A DNA stretch of 64,000 bases, taken from contig JAVTVY010025035.1 in the NCBI GenBank assembly GCA_036873755.1, positions 1-64,000 on the forward strand. The letters run 5' to 3'. A program made the position numbers and the translations under genes. The notes beneath the pieces were generated by a model. It saw only the letters and a list, made by a program, of their open reading frames with translations. It ran no database searches and was not told the DNA's origin. Each line of letters opens with the position of its first letter. Within the stretch, counting starts at the first letter, position 1. The DNA comes from Hanleya hanleyi. Taxonomy: Eukaryota > Mollusca > Polyplacophora > Lepidopleurida > Hanleyidae. Below are positions 45,055 to 56,090 of the stretch, one piece after another.

Positions 45055-46078
45055 GGGGGGGTCGGCGGATCCGTAAACCAAGAGAATAAAAAATCTGGCC
45101 TTGGGCATTTTTTTTCCTTTGATCTCTAAGACTTGAATTTGAAATTCCCCCAACAGAATTTGAAATGAAAGTGTTAAATTTTCCTTAAATTGCATTTTAT
45201 TGCAGAAAATGTATCCTACGAGACTGAAATTTGCAATTCCCGAAAACGTTGAGCATGCAAGGAAACCAAACGGCCGTAATTCAAGACGGCCATAATAAAT
45301 ACCAAGCTGAATCAACCCAATCATGATTGATTGCAGCTCTCGGCTTGCACATGTGTACGTTTGGTTTTGATGTATTTTCCCAACGATACCAAGGATTTCG
45401 TGTTGAAACGAAACGGTACAGATGTAGCCGGAAAATGATGCCAGCTGGCTGCTGGCACAAGTGTGTGTGCTGCGCAGTTCTGTCGGGCGTTGTATCTGTC
45501 ATCCCTCGTGGTTGTTTGAAAACTTCCACATGGTCGTAATCGCAAACCCATACTTTCCCGCATAAAGAAATGCATTGGATGGTTCCGGACGAGTCGAATT
45601 GGAAGTGTTCACTAAAACTAGGGAAGTAAGGCACAAAATTTTAGCTGTGCCGTATTCGATACGCACATGGCCTTTTCAACAACAACGACGACGACAACGT
45701 GAGTGGAGATTTTTCTTTTGTTTCGTAGACTGTATTTTCTGCCTATTTCGTTCCTGAAACTCAATTTTGTGGCAGAAAATTCTTGCTGGGTGAAATCGAG
45801 TAGTGGTCCTAAAACATATGCAATTATAACCCGTATAAGAAGATCTAACACTCCTGCATTTGTTGCCATCTTGTCTTGTCAAATGCGAATCGCTTTACAT
45901 CAGCTACGATCGTGACCTAGCTTTCGCGAAAGGTATTTATCTTTCGCAAAAGCTATGAAATAAAAAGGAAATAATCGTAAGTTATTATCAACCTTTCGCA
46001 CATGCTTTCGCGAACGTTTCGCGAAAGATGCACCCAATGTTTCGTGAGCAGTGACCAGTTTAATTCTTGGGCGTACTG
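45055..46078 (-). mobile_element. Tc1/mariner-like MITE, copy 3 (inverted, truncated)
   Basis: Reverse-orientation copy of 24023-25990. Its end, read inward, CAGTACGCCCAAGAATTAAA, is at 46059-46078 beside TA (46079-46080). CGCGAA words lie at 45920-46040. The other end is lost at the DIRS-B border. Confidence 0.85.
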
Positions 46079-46080
46079 TA

Positions 46081-46414
46081 TTCATCAATTATTATAGAAC
46101 GGAGAAAGTCAGCTACTATTGTGATTGTAATGTACAAGGTTTTAAAAAACGCTGGTTAAAATGGGAGACACTAATAATCGACTTACCTTTACTTTGAGGA
46201 GGAGTACTGTTCATCTCTGGATTACATTTTGAAACCTGAACATGATATATCTCTCTACCTATATTGTATAGATATTGTAATAAATACATGTGCTATTTCA
46301 TGTTCTGTATCTAAGTGTTCTCTGTTGCCCTGAATAAAAAAAATAATATATATATATTGAAGCCCATTAGCTCTTACTTGTTATGTCTAACCTTTAGATG
46401 GTTGAATATTTCAG
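46081..46414. other. Intron sequence upstream of FHA exon
   Basis: AT-rich, ending in a pyrimidine-poor but usable acceptor (ATATTTCAG, 46406-46414). No further exon recognised. Confidence 0.5.
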
Positions 46415-46666
46415 GTATTCCTCACAAACCTGAGCTCGATCAACCCAACAGTGTTGAATGGGAGAGCACTGAGACAGGCGGCTCAGGTCAGACATCTAGA
46501 TCTCTTTACTATCACTGACCGCTCGTTCAGGTTTGAGTTCCCGCCAGGTTCTCCACATCGATCACCGTTCACACAGAGAAAATCCACCACGCCCAAGAGT
46601 CAACAAAAATCTGATGTCACTGAAGACCTGCGAATCAATACACCTACAAAAATCGTAACACCCAAA
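46415..46666 (+). CDS. MKI67: Ki-67-like protein, exon with FHA C-terminal half
   Basis: An 84-codon exon between acceptor TTTCAG (46409-46414) and donor GTATGT (46667-46672), phase 0 at both ends. It begins VFLTNLSSINPTVLNG and continues to LFTITDRSFRFEFP. This is the second half of a forkhead-associated domain: the NLSS.NPT..NG strand-turn and the ITDRSFRFE end are typical of Ki-67 and its relatives. FHA domains bind phosphothreonine partners; in Ki-67 these are mitotic proteins. A basic S/T-P linker (TPKSQQK) follows. The first half of the FHA, with the conserved GR and S..H residues, must lie in an upstream exon not found in the window, perhaps beyond the DIRS-B region. Identity rests on this exon plus the PP1 motif at 62004. 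Confidence 0.82.
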
Positions 46667-47039
46667 GTATGTCTAGTTCTAAAAATGGACTTATTATTGT
46701 CATAACTATATTTACCATAATTGTTATAACGGGGGATCATGAATTGATTAGGTGATGATTGCCTTATTCAAACCGTGGAGACATTTTTCAAGTGTGTAAT
46801 TGATTTACATTTGACACAGTGGTTCCTGGGTCATAAAAAAACCTGAATGGTCTTGAATGAAGGCTGAAATCCTGAATTGTCATAACCCTCTCTGTACCGT
46901 ACTGATAGAAATATGTAATAGTTATCGCCTGAGAGAGGGGTTCATGCAGAATGAACACTCACACCCGTCCGATTTGAATACCGAGAAGCAAAACATGCAG
47001 ACATACGAATTACATATCCCTATGTCCATAGGCCGATAA
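46667..47039. other. Intron
   Basis: AT-rich intron sequence before the TTAA element. No feature seen. Confidence 0.5.
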
Positions 47040-48824
47040 TTAACTGGTTCGCTGCGGGTGGCCACTCACGGGGCCCGCTTGTAAACTGCGGTAGGCCACG
47101 CTCTAGGGCCCGAGCATGTCTGTATGAGAGTACGGCGAAGTACTATTATCTAAAATCGATATTTTCAAATTTACCATGCATGAAACCTAATACAGACCAT
47201 ACATATATTGTTAGCTAAGTCTGTCTTGATTTCCTGGATGTAAACTTCATATTCTGTCTCAGAATAACGAAGTCGGAAGGAAGAAATAAAAATAAAAAAT
47301 AATATAAAATACCGCGAGTGCATGGAGATTTCCATAAAACATTGTCGAGAAGCCGCTCGGAAAATATAAAATACTTACAGAAAACCCCTTCAAAATATAC
47401 TTCTTTGGCATAGTTGAAGTACAGAAGCTCAGTTTATATTTCCATAGTGCGGATTACAATGAAATCATCGCAACAAACTTTATTTTTACATTTCTGTCGA
47501 CCTGAACGCCACGTAATTCTTGGCGATGACAGAAAAAACATGGTTCCTCCTGGTCCTGGATTTCCTTGATTTCCTTGAATTCTGAGAAAATAAATTCCAG
47601 GACCTGGAATTCCTTGAATTCTCACAATATTTGTCAGAGTCCTGGAAAAGTCCTTGAATTTTATTGTCCTTTCTCCCCCCCCCCCCTTCCCCCAAAAAAT
47701 CTGCCACAATTAAATACTGGAATTTCTTTCTAACAAACTAGTCAGATCTGTATGAAACATGATAGTTGAAATACATAATCATTTCATTCTAATGAACATT
47801 GTTGAATTTGCTGAATGAAACATGGTAAAAGGTGTTAAAAAATGCCCAAGAAAGTTCAGTTTAAGGTCCTGAAAAAAGGTTGTATGGACCTGAAAATGTC
47901 CTGGAATTTTGTCTTTGACAAAGGGTAGGAGCCCTGAAAAATGGCGTCTTCCCTAGATCAGCTTGACCCAGTTGAAGGGCTATGGCCAATGATCGCTTCG
48001 ATGTAGATCACGAGACCACGTTTATCCAATCAAGGTAACCGATATCTCGATCGGCTGCTACATGTAGCGTTACTAGAGAAATGGGAAAACACCTCTTGCA
48101 TATTTTCGATGTTATCGTCTGTTTGATTGGCCATCGGACGAATTCAAGGCTCTAATCAGAAACTATAAGGAAAATTCCCTTTCTAATGAGACGTAACACG
48201 CTACCAATGGCGGACGAAAAGTTGGAAAAGATCCGGGAGAAAGGCAGCTGAAAAACTAAGATTTTCCGCTGTAATTCCTCATAATTCGCCATTTCCGACC
48301 ACAATTATACCAAAAATACTGCAGTCTCTTCCAATAAATTTTATTTACGCTGACAATTTTATATATTTCGGCATAAAATGAAATCAAATAAACGTTGACC
48401 GAACTATTATGGACCAGCTGCTACGTGAGGCAAATCTTGGCACACATGTATGAATGATATTTTCGCTTGTGAAACCCGGGTTTAATAGTGTAATATATCG
48501 TAAAAATGAGAACTTCTGCAGTGCACCATAAAGAAGAATCCAGCAGCCAACCAGTTAAAGGAATGTCTGACTGGAATTCACGTTTACCGGTACACATTTC
48601 ACTTGTACCCACACATATACGGCAGAAAATGCGTTGCCATATACAGACGCGTCACATTTTGACTGCTTAGTCGGCAATCAACGCACAGCAGTAATTCTGT
48701 TTTTCGACTGACATTTATCAAAGCTGACTTGTGATTTAGTGGAGCTCAATTTATATATTGGCCTTGAGCCTGTGTTTCTCGAAATTTCACCTGAAAATTC
48801 GATATCAAAAGAAGGCCTTTTTTA

Positions 48825-49600
48825 TTTTGTATCTAAGGTCACTGTTGTCAAAGGTCATTGTTGCCTAAAAATCAGGAAATCATTGATCGACTGATTTTTA
48901 TCTACAGATCTAATTTTTGGTGAGTGGATTCCCTAGGGGGCAACGATGCATACCAAATGTAGGTCGAGGTCAAAGGTCAGTGTGACCGAAAAATCAGGAA
49001 ATCATTAAAAACTCTTTTTTTTGTGAGTGGATTCAATAAGGAAAAAAGTGTCGCATAACAAAAATTAGGTCGAAGGTCACTTTGTCCCCAAAATCGGGAA
49101 AATTATTAAAAATAACTTTTTTGGGGTCGGACGTGTCCCGTACCAAAATGTAGGTCAAGGTCAAAGGTCAAGGTCACTGTGACCCCAGAATCCAGAAATC
49201 TTTAAAAATTACTTTTCTTGTGTGTCTCTAGTATACACATTAGGGGGACATGAACTCCTTATTAAAATAACTTTTTTTTTTGTGCCAGTAGATAAATTAG
49301 AGGGACATGTGTTACCAAAATGTGAGTCAAAGGTCAAGGTCAGTGACCTCAAAATCAAGAAATCATTAAAGGTAGCATTTTCATATGCCTGTCGAAGATG
49401 AGGTCGTGTAATGCGATGGGGAATTCTGTTCATCTATTTGTCTATTCATCCATTAACATTTGTTGTCCGTGCGATATCTCAGTTTCAAGGTATGGATTGG
49501 TACCAAACTTTGGGTATACCTTACTCGCATGGCAAAGAGGAGCCCATATTCATTTTTTAGATCAATTTGTCAAAGGTCAAGGTCACAGTCCCCCAAAAAT
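48825..49600. repeat. ~110-bp degenerate tandem repeat with AGGTCA sites
   Basis: Several diverged units share GTGAGTGGATT, CCAAAATGTAGGTC, AAGGTCAAGGTCACTGTGACC and AATCATTAAAAA. Direct AGGTCA repeats occur, for example AGGTCAAAGGTCA near 48970 and four consecutive half sites near 49153-49180. Non-coding; widespread-looking repeat type. Confidence 0.65.
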
Positions 49601-50075
49601 GGATCAAGTTTAGCTGACTATATGTCAGGTTGGAAAATTCAGTGTTGTCTCCCCTACCTGTGGAGTTATCTCCCATGTTTGATAGATGTAAGAAATAGCT
49701 ACAGTTAATTAAACTCAACTGTTGTGAAATAAAAACCATACATTTACTAATTTAACGGGGAGAGGGGTCTTTTATGAACTTTATACGTGTTTATTATATG
49801 ACTGTGTGTGTTACTCTTTCTCCATTGGACCATTCGCCGTCACGTGGCTGTCTCTAATTTTCCATATTGACTCCGAAGCGGGTCCATAAATGTGATATTG
49901 ACTCGGCGTGACGTATGCGTCTTCCCAGCCAATGAAAATAGTCGTTGGATTGGCTGACGGTTTATACTTCAGCTGACAGCAGGTAACGAGATCGTCGGGA
50001 GTAAAGCAAGTGCCTACCATATGCTATATTGTAACTGCTTTCACCAATTTAACGAGATGGAGACGTCAGTGTCAT

Positions 50076-50140
50076 ATAATAAAACAATTATAGTCTTTTG
50101 ATATCGGTCAATATGTGGTTTTGTGGACCTGAGAAAACAA

Positions 50141-50171
<31 letters not shown>

Positions 50172-50235
50172 TTGTTTTCTCAGGTCCACAAAACCACATA
50201 TTGACCTCATCAAAAGACTGTAATTGTATATTATT
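50076..50235. repeat. 160-nt foldback palindrome
   Basis: Two arms of about 70-75 nt are nearly perfect inverted copies (AATATGTGGTTTTGTGGACC and mate) around the centre CTCGGCCTTCGGCCTCGG (50145-50162). It would form a long hairpin. Probably a small foldback MITE. Confidence 0.8.
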
Positions 50236-51655
50236 AACCCTAGTCCTGTCAGCCAGTCCTACGGCTGGTCGACTTCTGTGTGCCACGCTGTCAAGCAGAG
50301 TTGAACTGGGCTAAAAACCGGTGACTGTCAAGTCGTTGGATTCGATAAATAAATTGAAATAATGGATGGTATTTGATGGACGATGCATCGATTTGAACCA
50401 CTGAACGTGCTGAAAACTCACGTGTGTAATCTGCACGTTATTTTCGCCAAATTACGATTCCTAAATATTTCTATTTTATTTTATTTTATGCCGAAATATT
50501 TAAAATTGTCATTGTAAATACATTTTATTGTAAGAGGCTACATTGACTTCACCTTATTATCGCCAAAAACAACAATTTTCAGCGAAATAACGCTCGAAAA
50601 ACGTGCTTTCTTTGGCTGTCTTTTCGCCATTTCGAAAGATCTAGGTCTCGTCAAGGGGAATCCTTGTTCTTTCTATAAATAGTCATTAATTTGATGGATG
50701 GCCAATGAAAACACGCGATGATGACGGATTTGGAAACGATATAGGGATATCCCTTTCATAGAGCTGGAAGCAATGAGTCTCGCGATTGGACAAAGCCATC
50801 ACCTGGCCGAAATAAAGGTCGTTCATTGGCCCAGACATTGTACTGGAAATTTTCCATAACAAAATGGCGACGTAAAAACTGGCGACTGTCGCGGAGAAAG
50901 TTGACAGAATTATGTGAAAATAAAGTTTGTTGCGATGATTTCATCGTAATCAATACTATGGAAAGATAAACTGTGCTTTTATACTTAAAATATACCAAAG
51001 AATCATATTTTGATGGGGTTTTCCGTAAGTATTTTATATTTTCTGAGCGGCTTTCTCGGTGAGATTTTATGAAAATCTCCCCTCGCGGTATCTATTTATT
51101 TTTTTATTTCTTTCTCCCGATTTCGTTCTTCTGAGACAGCATATGAAGTTTACATCCAGAAAATCAAGACAGACTTAGCTAACAATATATATATGATTTT
51201 TATCAGGTTTCATGCATGGTAAATTTGAAAATATCGATTTTAGACAATGGTACGCGAAGACCGGCAAGTTCAGGGCCACTCTCCCGGGCCCCCCGCAGTC
51301 TACACTGTGGCCACTCTACCGGGCCCGCAGCAGCGTAACAGTTAACAACATCAAAGTATTTAGCCATATTGTCAGGTGAAATATAAACGATAATATTGAT
51401 GGGTGGTTGCATCTTTTTAACACCGTCCACATCACTTTTGCCCGTCCTTTTTTCGGGTCAGCCGGGTCTCTGGCAAACACCCTGTAAGCTAGTCAAAATA
51501 TGAACGAAACGAAATTGAGTGTTTCCATAAAGTTGCTTACTAGTTAAGGTGTACTTATTGTTTTCCGGTCTTTAAAGATCGTCATAATTCATAGATATAA
51601 AACTAATAAAACGGTTGGTTATTTGTTCAAAGCAGCTTTCATTTTTACTTTCTAG

Positions 51656-52429
51656 AAGAAAGCTCCCAGAGCCAGTTCGGGAGCTGCCGGAGATGTCCAA
51701 TCATTCACAACTATCAAAACCCCCCCTAGATTACCTGGTCGAAAATCTCCCATAGTGTTGACATCATCAGAAACATCTTGCCAGATAACCCCGAAATCTA
51801 AGAAAAGAATTTCAAAGGCCTTATCAGCCTCCAAAAAGGCATCATCTCCTGCGGAAGTCGAGAAAAAGGTATTGACTCCCTCGTCGGCTACAGAAAAGTC
51901 ATCGACTACTAAAAAGGCATCCACTCCATTGCCAGCCACCAGAAGGGTAACCCCATCATCAGCCACCAAAAAGGCATCAACTCCACCAGTAACAGAAAAG
52001 ATATCAACTCCAGAAGCAGCAAAAATAAAGTCTAAATCTCCTGTTCAACTGGCGAAACCAAAAGGCACACCAGATTCCATTGCTGTGTTCAATAACAAGA
52101 AACCTACTGCATCGCCTAAGGGGATGCCAAAGGGGAAAAAATCAAAAACTCCTTCCCCAAAGTCAGTGGTCAAGACACCCTCTGAACCCTCAAAAAAACC
52201 TCTGAACTCGACGCCCTGTTCCCAAAAGAACAGGACTCCATCTCCGAAGCGCACTCCTAAAACTCAGACTCCCCGTCAGTTGGCCGATGTCATGAAATCT
52301 CCATATTCCGGAGGGGAGAACATCACACTGAACGAAAAGAGCTCTCCATGTGATAGCGCTAGCTCATCTGGGGACTCGACCCCAACAAGTGGGTCACTCA
52401 GTGGACGAAAATCAGGATCTGGAAGAAAG
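51656..52429 (+). CDS. MKI67: Ki-67-like protein, basic linker exon
   Basis: A 258-codon exon from acceptor TTTCTAG (51649-51655) to donor G|GTAACA (52430), phase 0 at both ends. It starts KKAPRASSGAAGDVQ, runs through a low-complexity K/S/T/P-rich region with repeated KKASTP and KTPSPK, and contains a PRQLADVMKSPYSGG block. It then ends SLSGRKSGSGRK. The composition (basic, many S/T-P sites) matches the disordered linker of Ki-67, which is phosphorylated in mitosis. No folded domain seen. The preceding exon lies at 46415-46666 and the next at 61055-61208. Confidence 0.78.
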
Positions 52430-52504
52430 GTAACATTCAGAAAATATTTCTTGCATGATATTTTGCGTTTTCATCTATTTTGCAATTACTTGTAATGATA
52501 CACA

Positions 52505-52597
52505 ACCCACTCACCGGTTCTCGTTAGATCACCGAAGTTGAGCAATGCTGAGCACGGTCAATACTCAGATGGGTGACCAGGTAATGGCTGGGTTGGT
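52505..52597 (+). pseudogene. 5S rRNA-derived sequence (SINE3-like)
   Basis: Matches the 3' two-thirds of 5S rRNA with changes. Recognisable blocks are CACCGGTTCTCG, GATCACCGAAGTTGAGCAA and GGTCAATACTCAGATGGGTG, ending ACC. These cover the internal promoter region (box A and box C). The sequence then continues into non-5S sequence (CAGTGTCCAGGATTATAGG) and CAGACCATCTTGGC. The missing 5' third and the chimeric tail indicate a 5S-headed SINE or a 5S pseudogene, not a working gene. Lies in an intron of the Ki-67-like gene. Confidence 0.72.
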
Positions 52598-52736
52598 CAG
52601 TGTCCAGGATTATAGGAACTCCAGGCACTCTTGGTCCTGGCACATGCAGGCACTGTCGTGATCCGACTGATCGGCAAAACTCATTTCCGTCAGACCATCT
52701 TGGCGTTATTTACACATTTATTATTTTCGTTATTAA

Positions 52737-53250
52737 AGGTTATACAAAATGGTCTCAAAATCTGCTACTTTTTTGTGCTAAATTGTTGTAGAGGTGATTA
52801 TATAGACATGTTTTACATTTTTGTATGTTTTCAAACTGCCCAAGGTTGGAAATAGCAGCAGTAAAGTGAGACAATTTCATGCCCCTTTCAAAACGGCGAA
52901 AGCTGTGACCGCTTGACCTGTGACGTCACAACCTGATTACGATTTTGCTCAAATGCCTGTTGTGACGTCAAAATGTCAGCGACATCACGCTAGAACTCCC
53001 ACAGTTGGATGAATCTTTCGTAACAACGCCCGACGTCATAGACTATGACGTTTGCGGCGCAATCGTAATCAGGTTGTGACGTCATGCACCAGAGGTCACG
53101 GCTCCAATACGTTTCCCCCACATGTGTGCTATTCGTGTCCTAAAACCCCCTTCGACGACATTATTCAAGAAAAAAATACTCATTTGTTGTTTGGAACACT
53201 ACTGGGTATGTTTTAATGCAAAGTAGTATAGAGTCATTTGGTATAACCTT
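52737..53250 (+). mobile_element. TTAA MITE (piggyBac-like), copy 2
   Basis: A 514-bp uninterrupted copy, reverse orientation to 7106-8645. AGGTTATAC...GTATAACCT is flanked by TTAA at 52733-52736 and 53251-53254. Contains four TGACGTC-type sites and the internal inverted repeat TGACGTCACAACCTGATTAC. Confidence 0.93.
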
Positions 53251-53254
53251 TAAA

Positions 53255-54128
53255 GAACTTTTATAAAGCTATTTTAATATCATTAAAATAGTTTATCTTT
53301 TTTTATAAAATAATGAACCAAAATAATTGTAAATATCTTCGACTTCCACAATCTGATTATTTCAAAGACGAATTAAAAAATTTTCTTACCGTACAGATAA
53401 TAAACTTGAAAAGACTGTTACCATACCACTTTGGGGGATAGCGGAGCTTCCCGAGTGACGCAATCCGAAGTTTCTGGGCATGCACACTCGGTCACTTCTT
53501 TAACAACCACTCAGAGTAAAATGGCGACTGTTTGATTGCTTCAACTGTTTTAAGCGTGAAAGAAACAATGAATCATGCCTATGCACAATTTTTGTATCAT
53601 TTGAACACACCAAGTTGTCAAGGTAATAGTAGAAACAACTCGTTTATGTAGAAACAAAATAAAACTACAGTGTTACGCTCCAGAGCGCCACTTTGATGGC
53701 GTACAGCCAACCATTTGGCTAGCAAATGTTTATGGCCAATTTTCTCTAAAACCAGTTTTCCGGCCGATATTGTTTGCCGCTATCTATTTATGGATCTTCA
53801 AGAAATATATGAACACACATTATTGAATGGTTTTCAGTGGTAAATTATGTTATGCGGGAATCTTCTGCAGCAAATTTTTCAGTGAAAATTATTGCCAACT
53901 TTGTAGAACTTTGTGTAAATCTATGAGTATCACCATAATACCATATAAAAATGTTCTAATGTGCATACACACTCAGTATTAAAATATAAATGTTTGGTGC
54001 AATAAAAATCAAAACATCAGTTAAACGATTTTTCTTCGTAACCTTTATTGAAAATGTCCTACATGCTGCTGGTGTGGTTCTAGTCATGTGCCCACCCTAA
54101 AAATTTGCATACAATCTTATTTCACCTG
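53255..54128. other. Intron, nothing recognised
   Basis: AT-rich intronic sequence. No element ends or open frames of note. Confidence 0.45.
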
Positions 54129-54133
54129 CAGTA

Positions 54134-55094
54134 CAGGGGTCACAATTTTTTTTTTCAGTTGGCCGGCATTTGGCGAAGGCTAAAAATTTACTTGCCACAT
54201 TGGTGACCTGATGTTTTATTCACTCGCCAATCCAGAACGACCTTTCCATGTAATAAAATGACAGACGATTCAGTGTCTTTAACAACATGATAATCCAGTG
54301 TTAGTTTGAGAAAAGTTTGAAAAAGAGAAAAAAAAAAACATGTGGCAGAGTACCCTCAAAATTTTGCGCGAATGAAACAATCATTCGTGTGTCGGTTTCG
54401 CAAATCCGAAATGGCCAGAACGAAAAGTCGGTCAGATGAAACCAAAGTTCCAAACTCTTCTCTGCAATTTTTTACCACATGACGTGTGTCTTTTAGCATA
54501 CCAAATTACTGAGCTGGTGTAACTTGACTACAATTGTTTTAGAGGAGACACAAAAGTCAAAACGCACATGTCTTTGCACTGGAATGGGGCGGACCGTTTG
54601 AACTCCTGACCTTGAACTTGCAAATTCCCACCAAGTTTGTTTCATAGAATTTGTTTACGGTAAGGTCTACTACGATGATTTCATTGACTGAGAACTGAAA
54701 AGTCAGCGGGTCGTGAATTGACTTTTCTTAGGCGAGCACGTGATCTTATTGTGTCACGCCAAATGAGGAATCGTCCATGCCTAGCCTGCACATGGTTTCA
54801 AGTGCGCGGATATTACATCAGACCACGTGGGCTCTATGAATAGACTAGGCTTTCCTCATCTGTGTATCGTCGGCATTATTCTGTGCTGTACATTTTCGGC
54901 CTGATCGGATTTTGCTGCCTGATCAACTAAACACAAAATTACTTTGGCAAATAAACACTTCATGAACCAAAAATTCACTCGCCACTTTGGCGATTATTTA
55001 AGCGACACATTGGTGAGTAACTGAACAATTCAGTCGCCATTTGTCATTTTTTAGTCGCCATTTGCGAGTTGTCGACCGGGTTTTGTGAGCACTG
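54134..55094. mobile_element. CAG...CTG element with 5-bp TSD
   Basis: Left end CAGGGGTCACAATTTT and right end (inward) CAGTGCTCACAAAACCC. Direct repeat CAGTA at 54129-54133 and 55095-55099. Subterminal zones carry repeated CGCCATTTG/TTGGCGA words. 961 bp, no coding frame. Same end and duplication pattern as 1918-2720, 34854-39934 and 36278-39804. Confidence 0.78.
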
Positions 55095-55159
55095 CAGTAC
55101 ACCCACTTTCCAATTACTCACCTTCACACGAACTCCCTGCATGTGAAGTGCAATTGAAT

Positions 55160-55450
55160 GTGAAAATCCATTTTGTTTTGTGCCTGTTTACTTATGTAAC
55201 GTTAGCAACAGAGTAACGTTAGCAATACAACTGAGTATGATTTACGTAAATTTTGTTGCAAATATGGATCTTTCTTATGTTTACTTGGCATAACTGACAA
55301 AGCAGCAGACTTGGTTGATAATAGCAGATGGCAATATTTATTTTTGTGGCTAATTCATAAGTTTATAAGGTGTCTGTCTGAATGTAACATTAGCACTGCC
55401 ATGTTTATTGCTAACATTACACATGTCCGTCCACATATGTAAGGTTAGCA
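55160..55450. repeat. GTTAGCAA / GTCCGTCCA word cluster 1
   Basis: Words TAACGTTAGCAA (55197-55230), TAACATTAGC and a semi-palindrome GCTAACATTACACATGTCCG...GGTTAGC (55411-55450). A matching cluster is at 59790-60000. Confidence 0.55.
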
Positions 55451-55494
55451 ATGAATGACGTGGTAAAAATATTGCATTTGCATTATCAATTTGC

Positions 55495-55825
55495 CTGAGT
55501 AGAATTTCATGGACAAGATTTAAACTTGCATGGAATGTGGCCAGTGCCTCGTGGTTGTGCAGTGTAGAGTTTTTTCCAAGTTTCGATCATATTTTCAAGA
55601 GTTAAGACCCTTTTTCTGAAATCTCCGTGAATGGGACTTGTCCGGGCTGGATCTTGGTTAATATTGTATGGACAAGTATGAAATTTGCATGATATGTGGT
55701 CAGTGCCCCATAGTTGTGCAACGTGAAGTTTCTCCGCGTTTCGCGTATATTTTCAAGAGTTATGGCCCTTTGTTCATCAAACCTAAGTGAATGGGATATA
55801 TATATTTATCCAGGCTGGATCTCAG
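55495..55825 (+). repeat. ~160-bp direct duplication
   Basis: Two diverged copies share GGACAAG, TTGCATG, TGTGG.CAGTGCC, TTGTGCA, ATTTTCAAGAGTTA (55593 and 55752), GTGAATGGGA and GGCTGGATCT. Non-coding, intronic. Confidence 0.65.
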
Positions 55826-56090
55826 TCCATAATCGACTGCCCCGTGGGAATTTCGGGGATTGACTGGGATGTCATTGTGCACACCGCCGGTCATGGTAAG
55901 AATAAGCCTCGGCTCCTCAGAAAGCTTGTCGTAAGAGGCGACTAACTGAGGCACCCGTAGGGTTCACGGGTGTGAAAAGAAAGGAATAGGACCCCACCCG
56001 TGTGGTTCCCGGGTGTGAAAAGGAATAGGACCCAACGTCATGATATGACTGAAATATAGTTGAAAATCATATTCACTCACCCCGATTTGG
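55826..56090 (+). repeat. SINE/LINE-tail-like sequence
   Basis: Contains GAAAGCTTGTCGTAAGAGGC with GACTAACTGAGG, two GGGTTC/GTTCCCGGGTGTGAAAAG blocks and an ATATTCACTCACCCC tail. These resemble dispersed short repeats common in molluscan genomes. No promoter boxes verified. Confidence 0.4.

Larger units (their letters stand above)
47044..51341. mobile_element. TTAA-flanked element with long inverted arms
   Basis: Flanked by TTAA at 47040-47043 and 51342-51345. The arms, about 480 bp each (47044-47520 and 50860-51341), are imperfect inverted copies. Shared blocks include GGGCCCG, TCTGTCTTGATTT, ACCATGCATGAAACC and TTTGTTGCGATGATTTCAT. Ends CTGGTTCGCTGCGGG and, inward from the right, CTGTTACGCTGCTGCGGG. 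No transposase recognised. The middle holds a CCTTGAATT-rich fragment (about 47530-47935), a tandem array (48825-49600) and a foldback (50076-50235). It sits inside an intron of the Ki-67-like gene. Confidence 0.75.

Noticed and set aside
47530..47935. Complete hAT-like element with CCTTGAATT blocks
   Set aside because: The right end resembles CAGGGCTCC, but I could not find a matching left end or target duplication.
51652..51969. Minus-strand 105-codon frame and its neighbour at 52045-52254
   Set aside because: Antisense of the Ki-67-like linker exon, whose splice sites and phases support the plus strand.
52505..52597. Functional 5S rRNA gene
   Set aside because: The 5' third is missing, several conserved positions are changed, and the 3' side is chimeric.
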